A stretch of DNA of 64,000 nt. It comes from CBDFKQ01 sp965248855. GTDB lineage: Bacteria > Bacteroidota > Bacteroidia > Cytophagales > 172606-1. The DNA is taken from positions 1 through 64,000 of the forward strand of contig CBDFKQ010000025.1 in NCBI GenBank assembly GCA_965248855.1, written 5' to 3'. Shown in pieces: positions 49,028 through 55,301 of the stretch. Position 1 is the stretch's first letter, and every line of letters begins with the position of its first letter. The notes beneath the pieces are model-generated. The model saw only the letters and a list, made by a program, of their open reading frames with translations, ran no database searches and was not told where the DNA came from. The translations under genes were made by a program, and so were the position numbers.

Positions 49028-49636
49028 TTAAAAAATTTTATTAATGAAATAATATCCTAGTCCCATAATGAGTAATAGGCCAATCCCTGCACTTTCTGTT
49101 ATCCCTAGTTCTTCATTACTGAAGGGTTTTAAAAAGGGGTTTTCCCTGGCTGCTTTTTTAAATTCTCCAAGCGTGATTTTTAAATCTTTATTGGTATCAA
49201 AAGGCCGATTTAGCTGCGCTACTAACCTGGCATATCCGAGGTTTTTGTCCGAGCCCAGTATAAAACTATCGGGTCTCCCTAAGGCTTGCGGATAAAACGT
49301 CCAGGTGTATAAATCGAGCACGCTTTTAATCTTCCCTTTAGCCGGTTTGAAATACCGGTATACATAATCGAGCTGTTGTAATGCGTTCATTTGTTTAAGG
49401 GCTGAAATAGTTGTCCCCACAAATTGGGCACTATATGTCAGCCACTGGATCAGACCGACTGCCGGTTCTTTCCCACCGGTATATTTGTTTTCTGCTTTAG
49501 GGTTTAAGCCACTCTCACTCATCATCACTATCATTAACCAGTTAGGGTCAAAATCCAATGTTTTAGCAATAAGCCCCACTTTTTCGGTGAAGGCCTTGCG
49601 AATGGGTAAAGGAATTTTGTTTTCATAAGCCAGCAT
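49028..49636 (-). CDS. Lytic transglycosylase with EF-hand and C-terminal membrane anchor
   Basis: 202 residues. Catalytic Glu in MMSESGLNPKAENKY near residue 41, then AVGLIQWLT near 62. The sequence FYPQALGRPDSFILGS is followed by an EF-hand-like loop DTNKDLKITLGEF near residue 150. A C-terminal membrane helix (GIGLLLIMGLGYYFINKIF) ends the protein. It is a shorter paralogue of the large transglycosylase at 55.3-58.2 kb and has the same order of parts. It probably opens peptidoglycan during entry from a virion membrane. A calcium role is inferred from the loop. Confidence 0.82.
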   Translation of the reverse strand: MLAYENKIPLPIRKAFTEKVGLIAKTLDFDPNWLMIVMMSESGLNPKAENKYTGGKEPAVGLIQWLTYSAQFVGTTISALKQMNALQQLDYVYRYFKPAKGKIKSVLDLYTWTFYPQALGRPDSFILGSDKNLGYARLVAQLNRPFDTNKDLKITLGEFKKAARENPFLKPFSNEELGITESAGIGLLLIMGLGYYFINKIF

Positions 49637-49959
49637 TATCCTGATACATGTTTGTTTTCTATTTTCCGGTCAGGTTTTTTACTTCCTATGTATTCCCGGG
49701 TAATGAATAATTTTCTAATGTCTGAAGCTTGTGCCTGCGGGTCAAAGTAAACCTTATTGAAAAAAGTAACTTCGATCACGTCAATGAACAGGCAGTTATA
49801 CATCACCGCTTCCCCGGGCTGTATGTCCAGCACCGTATCACCTGTTTTTAAAAATACGGTTACTGTCCCCTTGTTTTCAAAACTTACACAGTTGCAATCC
49901 GTGGAAACGTTTTCCGTATCTGCGGTAATGGTCTGGTAGGTTTTATGGCTGTACAGCAT
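49636..49959 (-). CDS. Small beta-rich structural protein, paralogue of the 50.5-50.8 kb gene
   Basis: 107 residues with STDCNCVSFENKGTVTVFLK and DTVLDIQPGEAVMYN, a beta-sandwich pattern. The same block occurs in the gene at 50536-50831 (TDCTSISFENKGDVDVRM), so the two are paralogues. It shares one base with the following transglycosylase gene. Likely a minor virion protein. Confidence 0.6.
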   Translation of the reverse strand: MLYSHKTYQTITADTENVSTDCNCVSFENKGTVTVFLKTGDTVLDIQPGEAVMYNCLFIDVIEVTFFNKVYFDPQAQASDIRKLFITREYIGSKKPDRKIENKHVSG

Positions 49960-49976
49960 TTGGTATTTTTATTTTC

Positions 49977-50089
49977 TTAATTCCCTTGATAGAAGGATTT
50001 ATTACCTTGCTTATCTCTCTCTCATCCTTCTTATTTCTTATTTCCTTCTTCTTTTTTCTTTTTTCTCTTGTCTAAACTCTCATATCTCT
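49977..50089 (-). other. Polypurine intergenic spacer 1 with AGACAAGAGA motif
   Basis: On the sense (minus) strand this untranslated spacer is mostly A and G over about 50 bases (50015-50066) and contains AGACAAGAGA at 50073-50064. Most other gene junctions in this operon are only a few bases, so a 130-base spacer is a departure. See the two similar spacers at 53946-53996 and 55165-55301. Confidence 0.6.
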
Positions 50090-50539
50090 TTACGCCTTCA
50101 CAATTACATAATCAAAAGCCAGGTCTTTAACCGATTGTGCTACCTCACGGATCATAAATTTAAACCCGGTGCCGGTGTGTTCCCTCACCATCCAGATGAC
50201 ATTGTTATCAATGTTAAAATCAGCGCTTAGGCTGACAAAGGAACCGGCTATGATATATTGGTCAGTGCCGATGTCAATTCCAAAATCAATGGGTATTTCT
50301 TCGCTTACTGCATTGGTATCCCCTATATGGTGCCTGCCTCTAAATAAGATTTCTTTATTATTATTCAGGCGGTCATAAATGCTTTGGTTTAAATTATTTA
50401 AATAAGTGTTTAATGCAGCATTGTCCGAAGGTTCCCCACCCAGGTCATGGAAGTTGGCCGAAAAGGTAAAGCTTCCTTTATTGATCAGTTTTTGCACCGA
50501 CCGTTGTATAAATAAGGTATTGGGTTTAAATGAGATCAT
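50090..50539 (-). CDS. Beta-rich structural protein, unknown
   Basis: 149 residues with a helix near residues 45-62 and beta-rich flanks (GSFTFSANFHDLGG, YIIAGSFVSLSADFNIDNNVIWMVREHTG). No membrane helix. It overlaps the upstream frameshifted gene as ATGA. No family recognised; probably a minor capsid or vertex protein. Confidence 0.55.
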   Translation of the reverse strand: MISFKPNTLFIQRSVQKLINKGSFTFSANFHDLGGEPSDNAALNTYLNNLNQSIYDRLNNNKEILFRGRHHIGDTNAVSEEIPIDFGIDIGTDQYIIAGSFVSLSADFNIDNNVIWMVREHTGTGFKFMIREVAQSVKDLAFDYVIVKA

Positions 50540-50831
50540 GCCAGCGATTTGGGTTTAACAAATTCTTTGGTTACCTGTAAGTATTTTTCCCCGCTTTGGT
50601 TGGGGTCAAAAGTGATGTGCTGATACAGTGTTTTTTCCAGTACATCCGGATCGTTGCTGTGCGCCATGCCATCCCCCGCCTTAATCAGGATCACTACGTC
50701 TGAAACCGTCATCCGTACATCTACATCGCCTTTGTTTTCAAATGATATAGACGTGCAGTCCGTGGCAATGCTTCCTGGTCCTGGGTGATCGGGATAAAAA
50801 GTTTTTGGTTATAGTAATTAATCCAGTTCAT
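50536..50831 (-). pseudogene. Small beta-rich structural protein with one frameshift (normally about 98 residues)
   Basis: Starts with MNWINYYNQKLFIPITQD in one frame and continues as PGSIATDCTSISFENKGDVD in another, ending TKEFVKPKSLA. The stop overlaps the next ATG (ATGA), and the start overlaps the previous stop (TAATG), so both ends are exactly where a working gene would have them. Adding one C near 50774 restores a 98-residue protein related to the 107-residue protein at 49636-49959. The gene is missed if frames are read strictly. A sequencing indel is as likely as a real mutation. Confidence 0.72.
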
Positions 50832-51712
50832 TACTTAATCAGTTTAATGACAATGAAACCACCTATCCCTAATAGTAATAAAGACTTGATGTCTGAAAAG
50901 AAACCGTTGCCTTTATTGTTCTCAAGGAGTTCTTTACTCCTGTCTATACTGGCATCATTGAGTTTTTGAAGTTCGGCTGAAGCTGAGTTCCTTTCCCCGG
51001 TCGTTGCGTTAGGATTGTTAAGGATAGACAATTGCGCCTTGATTAAGTCTTGTTGGGTCAGGGCTTCGTTTTCTACCTGCTTCATGTTGAGCGACCATTT
51101 TACCCATTCGGAAATGCCAAAACCAACTAATACCGCAGCTACTACTACCACTAAAATAATGACCGGCACAATCCCCAGGCCTGAAAGGTTACTTCCTTTT
51201 AACTGGACACCTTTGATGCCCTTCAGTTTGGTAAGGGTATTGGCATATTGGTTATTTAAGGTGCTTACTACCTGCCTTTGCGCGGTAGGGATAGTTTTCC
51301 CTTTCACTGCTTTTTCCAGTTCCTGCATCAGTAGGCCGGTGGCGTTGATTGCCTTTTGGGTGGCCTGTGCTTGTTGCTCTGCATAAGCTAATCTTTGCTT
51401 TTTAGGGTCGAGCTGTTTTTCCCCGTTATTATAATAAAAGGAAAAAGCGTCTTCCCTGATCCAGCCTGAGCGCTCCAGTATTCTACCGGCAATTTGTACC
51501 ACGGCCATTACTTCATACCAGACATACAAATAATTATCAACGGCTTCGGTTTTAGTTACCCCGGTTAATTTCCCTATGCGGTTGCTGCCGTTTACCTTAT
51601 CGCCGTAATTTTTAGTGGCCAGAATATTATTAAGGACGCCGTTATTAACAGTAGGCTTAAGCCGTACGACGGTATAACCCGGGTCTTTCTTGGGGTAAAC
51701 GATCCTTCCCAT
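50831..51712 (-). CDS. SH3-like, coiled-coil membrane protein of the virus-like element
   Basis: 293 residues. Residues about 10-90 look like an SH3b domain (VVRLKPTVNNGVLNNILATK, then YLYVWYEVMAV and GRILERSGWIRED). A helical section follows, then a membrane helix (about 180-200, IVPVIILVVVVAAVLVGFGI), another coiled coil and a second C-terminal helix (SLLLLGIGGFIVIKLI). An SH3b domain usually binds cell-wall peptides, so the protein may connect a virion membrane with peptidoglycan. No family recognised as a whole. Confidence 0.6.
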   Translation of the reverse strand: MGRIVYPKKDPGYTVVRLKPTVNNGVLNNILATKNYGDKVNGSNRIGKLTGVTKTEAVDNYLYVWYEVMAVVQIAGRILERSGWIREDAFSFYYNNGEKQLDPKKQRLAYAEQQAQATQKAINATGLLMQELEKAVKGKTIPTAQRQVVSTLNNQYANTLTKLKGIKGVQLKGSNLSGLGIVPVIILVVVVAAVLVGFGISEWVKWSLNMKQVENEALTQQDLIKAQLSILNNPNATTGERNSASAELQKLNDASIDRSKELLENNKGNGFFSDIKSLLLLGIGGFIVIKLIK

Positions 51713-51729
51713 GTGCAGCTTTCTTTTTT

Positions 51730-52029
51730 TTATTTGAACATCCCGAATATTAAACCGAGGCCGTCCGTAGGGACGGTTTCAGTTTCTTTTGCTTTTGGCT
51801 TGCCTGCCTTTTTGTTTTTCTTGCTTTCTTCCGGTGGCAAGGTTTCCGGGTTTTGTTTTTCCGGATTAGCATTTTTTTCTTCTGCTGAAGCTTTCAATTC
51901 TTCAGTATTACTATTCTCTTGATCTTCTGTTTCCGGTTGCCCGGGAATGGGAATCTCTGCCGGCATTTCGTTACTATCTTTTACCATGAAATTATTATTT
52001 AGCTGATTTCTTTTTAATGTATTTAACAA
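51730..52029 (-). CDS. Small acidic, disordered protein
   Basis: 99 residues, or 85 from the internal ATG at 51987 (MVKDSNEMPAEIP). Very rich in Glu, Pro, Asn and Lys, ending in a short hydrophobic tail GLGLIFGMFK. It follows directly after the very basic protein, so the two may form a charge-paired set. No family recognised. Confidence 0.5.
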   Translation of the reverse strand: MLNTLKRNQLNNNFMVKDSNEMPAEIPIPGQPETEDQENSNTEELKASAEEKNANPEKQNPETLPPEESKKNKKAGKPKAKETETVPTDGLGLIFGMFK

Positions 52030-52044
52030 CCATGTTGGCCTTGT

Positions 52045-52488
52045 TTAAGCTGCCCTTCTCCGGTAGCTTACTTTCATCCTCCTTTTTGGGGCTGCTTTTT
52101 TTCTTGTGGTTTTCTTTCTTCTTATTCCGCTGAAGTTAGCTTTATGCCTTTTGTCAATGAGTGTCCTCCTTCCTGATGTGCGTTTCCTATTGATACTGAC
52201 CCTTCTTCTTTTGTTGACGTAGGTAACCGTAGTGTATGCGCCGTTCTTTACGCTGGAAATTAGCCCGCTCAGGGATTCTGTTTTCTTGGAAAGTTTCGCA
52301 TGGTCTGCTTTGGCTCTGTCAATGGCTTTCAAAGCGTTTGCATAATCTGCTTTTTTCTGGTTACATGCCTTTACCCATTCGTTTACTTTCTGGTGGTACC
52401 TGGCATGTATGGCTATGCTGGCCGATCCCCTTGGTTTTTTCGGGGGCTTGGGCATACTGGGTTTTTTAGGTGCTCTAAATGTTGCCAT
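52045..52488 (-). CDS. Very basic protein, candidate genome-condensing virion protein
   Basis: 147 residues. The N-terminus is Pro/Lys-rich (APKKPSMPKPPKKPRGS), the middle is a coiled coil (about 35-80) and the C-terminal 60 residues are Arg/Lys-rich (RRRVSINRKRTSGRR, RRKKTTRKKAAPKRRMKV, ending YRRRAA). The charge and place in a structural operon suggest it binds and packs DNA inside the particle. No homologous family is recognised. Confidence 0.55.
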   Translation of the reverse strand: MATFRAPKKPSMPKPPKKPRGSASIAIHARYHQKVNEWVKACNQKKADYANALKAIDRAKADHAKLSKKTESLSGLISSVKNGAYTTVTYVNKRRRVSINRKRTSGRRTLIDKRHKANFSGIRRKKTTRKKAAPKRRMKVSYRRRAA

Positions 52489-52507
52489 TGGCTGGTTGTT
52501 TAAATGG

Positions 52508-52708
52508 TTATAATGATATCTGTAGGTATTGTAAAGCCAGCTTTTTAATCGTTGGGTTTTCTGCCCCTTTGGACAGCAGTGCTATTTCATCTGCTGTGCA
52601 ATGTTGTAATAGTGTAGTCATGGCTTCTTTGATGCTTTCCGATTTTTCTTCCGGTACTAAAAAAGATATTTCCACGGACGGCGACACTTTTAATTTAATG
52701 AAACCCAT
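52508..52708 (-). CDS. Small protein of unknown function
   Basis: 66 residues (MGFIKLKVSPSVEISFLVPE, then helices to LQYLQISL). Its start overlaps the previous stop by one base. No family recognised. Confidence 0.5.
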   Translation of the reverse strand: MGFIKLKVSPSVEISFLVPEEKSESIKEAMTTLLQHCTADEIALLSKGAENPTIKKLALQYLQISL

Positions 52709-53577
52709 TACGCTGATTTTTGTACTTGTAAGAATATTTTTTTAGCTTGGTGTATATATTCCAAAAACTCCGGGCTTTCCGGGTGTTCAATAAACTTTTG
52801 GGTAATCAGCCCCCATGCTTTTATTTGCTCGCTGTCAGTGAGTTTGTCAAAGACATTGGTAGCAATGGATTCGATCAGGTTGCCGGTTTGGCTTTGGGTT
52901 CGGTGGTCTTGCGTTTCTACTGCTCCGATATCAGGAGAAGTAGTGACCGGTGTTAGATTTCCTTTTTCCATGAAGCCATATAATACATTCTCAATTCCTG
53001 ACATCACCCCTTTGGCTACTTTTTGACTATGGGAGGTATACTCAGCCTCGAGTTCTTTTATTTTTTCCTCTTGCTTCCTGACCTCTTCTTCTTTTCTTTT
53101 GAGTTCCATTTCCCGCATAAGTATCTCAATATCTTTTTTGGCTACCCTGTCCCTGAAGTCCAGTTCCCTTTGGTTCAATTGGTTTTCCATTTGCCGGATA
53201 TCGGCATAGACTTGTTGCCCGTGTGAATAGGTACTTTGTAATCCTGCCAGGGTGTTTAAAGCAGGTAGGCCGTTTTCTATTTTTTCACTTTTAACCAGTT
53301 CATTATTATCCGCTACAAAAGGGATTTTGTCGGTCTTTCCTGTACCGCTGCTTCCCCGGTTTGTAGTATGGAGTTCAATGGAAAATTCCTTGTTCTTGTC
53401 CTGCCGATAATCGTAAACCCTTTCTTTAAGCATTTCCACTGCCCGTTCTACCGTTATATCCTCGGACTGAAAGTCGGAATCTTCAAAGCGGTCTTTATAG
53501 CCGTCCCTTACATAGAGTTTCCAATACCGCTGGTTGTTTTGGATGATCTGGGAAATAATGGAATTCAGGTCACGCAT
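52708..53577 (-). CDS. Coiled-coil protein, possible scaffold
   Basis: 289 residues. A globular N-terminus (1-100) precedes a long coiled coil (about 125-190, with MREMELKRKEEEVRKQEEKI), and a helical C-terminus. Long coiled-coil proteins next to capsid genes are often scaffolds or assembly factors, but nothing in the sequence proves it. It lies 2 bases from the candidate small capsid gene. Confidence 0.55.
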   Translation of the reverse strand: MRDLNSIISQIIQNNQRYWKLYVRDGYKDRFEDSDFQSEDITVERAVEMLKERVYDYRQDKNKEFSIELHTTNRGSSGTGKTDKIPFVADNNELVKSEKIENGLPALNTLAGLQSTYSHGQQVYADIRQMENQLNQRELDFRDRVAKKDIEILMREMELKRKEEEVRKQEEKIKELEAEYTSHSQKVAKGVMSGIENVLYGFMEKGNLTPVTTSPDIGAVETQDHRTQSQTGNLIESIATNVFDKLTDSEQIKAWGLITQKFIEHPESPEFLEYIHQAKKIFLQVQKSA

Positions 53578-53579
53578 AA

Positions 53580-53942
53580 TCAGTCGTTAGTGAGTTGAAA
53601 AATAAAATCCAGATCAAGCAGGTTAGGGTTGACAGCGAGTAACTTTACCGTGAGGGTTACATAGTTCCCACTGCTTGGGATGTCCCATTTGGTATAACGG
53701 TCGGACTTCTGGACGTTTCTGGAGCTTAAGTAATCTTCTGCCAAAGTCAGGTACTGGTACACAAAATTATCATCTTTGACCCCTAACTGGTAAGCAGCAC
53801 CGGGCGCAATTTTTTCATAAGCCACATAACCGATAGCACGTTTATAAGCGTTGTCCATCGTTACCCTGAATTCAAGCTGTGTCCCGGCAGGGGAATTAGC
53901 CGGAAGCGTTACGGTTTGTGTCTGGTGTTTTATCCTTCCCAT
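53580..53942 (-). CDS. Beta-rich protein, candidate small capsid protein
   Basis: 120 residues, mainly beta strand (TQTVTLPANSPAGTQLEFRV, RAIGYVAYEKI, NYVTLTVKLLAV, LDLDFIFQLTND). No signal, no membrane helix. The size and strand content fit a single jelly roll. It follows the 205-residue beta-rich protein, an arrangement like the small and large capsid proteins of Sphaerolipovirus- and Matsushitavirus-type particles. Inference only. Confidence 0.45.
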   Translation of the reverse strand: MGRIKHQTQTVTLPANSPAGTQLEFRVTMDNAYKRAIGYVAYEKIAPGAAYQLGVKDDNFVYQYLTLAEDYLSSRNVQKSDRYTKWDIPSSGNYVTLTVKLLAVNPNLLDLDFIFQLTND

Positions 53943-53945
53943 TGC

Positions 53946-53996
53946 TTAATCTATTTTTATCTCTTGTCTAGTGTTTTTCTTTCTTCTTTCCTCTCC
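53946..53996 (-). other. Polypurine intergenic spacer 2 with AGACAAGAGA motif
   Basis: The sense strand has AGACAAGAGA at 53969-53960 next to a purine-rich run (about 53973-53996). It lies between the two capsid-candidate genes. Confidence 0.6.
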
Positions 53997-54614
53997 CTAT
54001 CTTTTCCTTGTCCCTACCCCAATCAAACGCACTTCCAAAAAGTGGTTACCTGCAGGAAGCTGTAAACCGTCTGCCAAGCGGATGGTTACTTTGAGCTGGT
54101 CTGCATGCTTGATGAGTTTGAGGTTTTCCAAAAACACGGTATCATACATGCCGGGGATGGATTGGGAAATCCCCTGATCTTCCGCATTAAAGAACCTGCC
54201 TGCCGGTAATTCTATAATAGGTTTATCATCTATATGGATGACAATTTCCCCGTTTAATAATGGAGTAGGTATTCCCGGGTTTTGGCTGTGGTATTTGGGT
54301 GCTGCGGGGTTGGTGCCTGCATCGGTCGCCCATCCCAGTTTCACTGCTTCAAGCACCATGTATATATTATCCGGCAACTGGTTTTTATCCAGGTTGGTAA
54401 TACCGGCCCTGCGGATATTGGAAGAATCCAGGATATCTGTGGTGCCTGCCGTATTGAGCATTTTGCGGACATAATAGTCGGCATCGTTAAAAGTCATTTT
54501 CCTTTCCCTGATTAGGCGGGTAGTCTCTGCATCTACTTCCCCGAGTGCGGCCATGCGGTTAAAGAAACCTTGGGCACGGGTTACCGCTGCACCTGATTTT
54601 GATGATCTTCTCAT
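53997..54614 (-). CDS. Candidate major capsid protein
   Basis: 205 residues with a basic, helical N-terminal arm (MRRSSKSGAAVTRAQGFFNR) and a beta-rich body (GEIVIHIDDKPIIELPAGRF, then DQLKVTIRLADGLQLPAGNH, ending FLEVRLIGVGTRKR). A flexible basic arm plus one beta domain is typical of small icosahedral capsid proteins. It has no membrane helix, unlike most of its neighbours. No known major capsid protein of a tailed phage (HK97 fold) is present. Identification is by elimination and fold-like pattern. Confidence 0.45.
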   Translation of the reverse strand: MRRSSKSGAAVTRAQGFFNRMAALGEVDAETTRLIRERKMTFNDADYYVRKMLNTAGTTDILDSSNIRRAGITNLDKNQLPDNIYMVLEAVKLGWATDAGTNPAAPKYHSQNPGIPTPLLNGEIVIHIDDKPIIELPAGRFFNAEDQGISQSIPGMYDTVFLENLKLIKHADQLKVTIRLADGLQLPAGNHFLEVRLIGVGTRKR

Positions 54615-54681
54615 TGTTGGTTTTTTTAATTGGTTTTAAAAATTTAAATAGCTGATTGAAGGTATATGGGTGGTTTATTAA

Positions 54682-55143
54682 TTAGTACATCAGGCTGTCA
54701 GAAAGCGTCCCAACCCCTTCCATTCCGGAAACTTCTTCCATGCCTGAAACGTCCTCCATCCCTGAGAAATCTTCCATACCCGAAACATCATCGGTGCCGT
54801 TCATATCGGAAAGCGCGCGGCTCCAGTCAAACTGGTTCATCGGTTCCCCGGAGATGCCTTGTAAACCGAGTTGTGATTTTTTGTTAGGGAGGATAATATC
54901 ACCCGCTGATTTTAAGGCCCCGTAGGCGCTCATCCCTTCCCCGGCGGTTTGCATCATGGGGTTTTTAGTGGTTTCCAGTACCGTCCCCAGCAAAAACAAC
55001 AGCGGTCCGTGAATTTTGGGCGGGATGGCCTTGACATTGATTAAAACATTATTGGCCACGTAAGCAGTAGCCACAGTGGCCGCCCCGCGGACTGCGGATT
55101 TCTTCAGGGCGGAAGGTAATTTTTTGGTGTTAATGAATCCCAT
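54682..55143 (-). CDS. Membrane protein with six-residue tandem repeats
   Basis: 153 residues. Two hydrophobic segments (about 18-35 and 45-60) and a C-terminal tail with four copies of SGMEDV-like units (residues 119-144). The C-terminus is acidic. No family recognised. Likely associated with an internal membrane. Confidence 0.55.
   Translation of the reverse strand: MGFINTKKLPSALKKSAVRGAATVATAYVANNVLINVKAIPPKIHGPLLFLLGTVLETTKNPMMQTAGEGMSAYGALKSAGDIILPNKKSQLGLQGISGEPMNQFDWSRALSDMNGTDDVSGMEDFSGMEDVSGMEEVSGMEGVGTLSDSLMY
54712..54789 (-). repeat. 18-bp coding tandem repeat
   Basis: Four to five units of 18 bases encode [D/E]-[V/F]-S-G-M-E in the tail of the membrane protein. The units differ mostly at third positions and at one residue, so the array is not brand-new. 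Confidence 0.8.
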
Positions 55144-55164
55144 TTTAAAGCTGGTTTTAGTGAT

Positions 55165-55301
55165 TTACTGTTCTTAATTTGTTATGTGTTTTCTTTCTTC
55201 TTTTTTCTTTCTTTCTTCCTTCCTTCTTCTTTTCTCTTTCTTCTTTTATTTTCTCTTGTCTCATGTCCCTTGTCTTACCTCTTTTCTCTTTCTTCTCCCC
55301 C
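55165..55301 (-). other. Polypurine intergenic spacer 3 with two AGACAAGRGA motifs
   Basis: The longest spacer of the operon. Its sense strand is almost pure purine over about 55185-55250 (GAAGGAAGAAAGAAAG type) and again over 55276-55305, with AGACAAGAGA at 55261-55252 and AGACAAGGGA at 55275-55266 between them. Confidence 0.65.

Noticed and set aside
52236..52503. Plus-strand ORFs opposite the basic protein, and other plus-strand ORFs across 48-58 kb
   Set aside because: They are shadows of minus-strand genes: low-complexity, Cys/Trp/Phe-rich translations with no domain and no operon structure.
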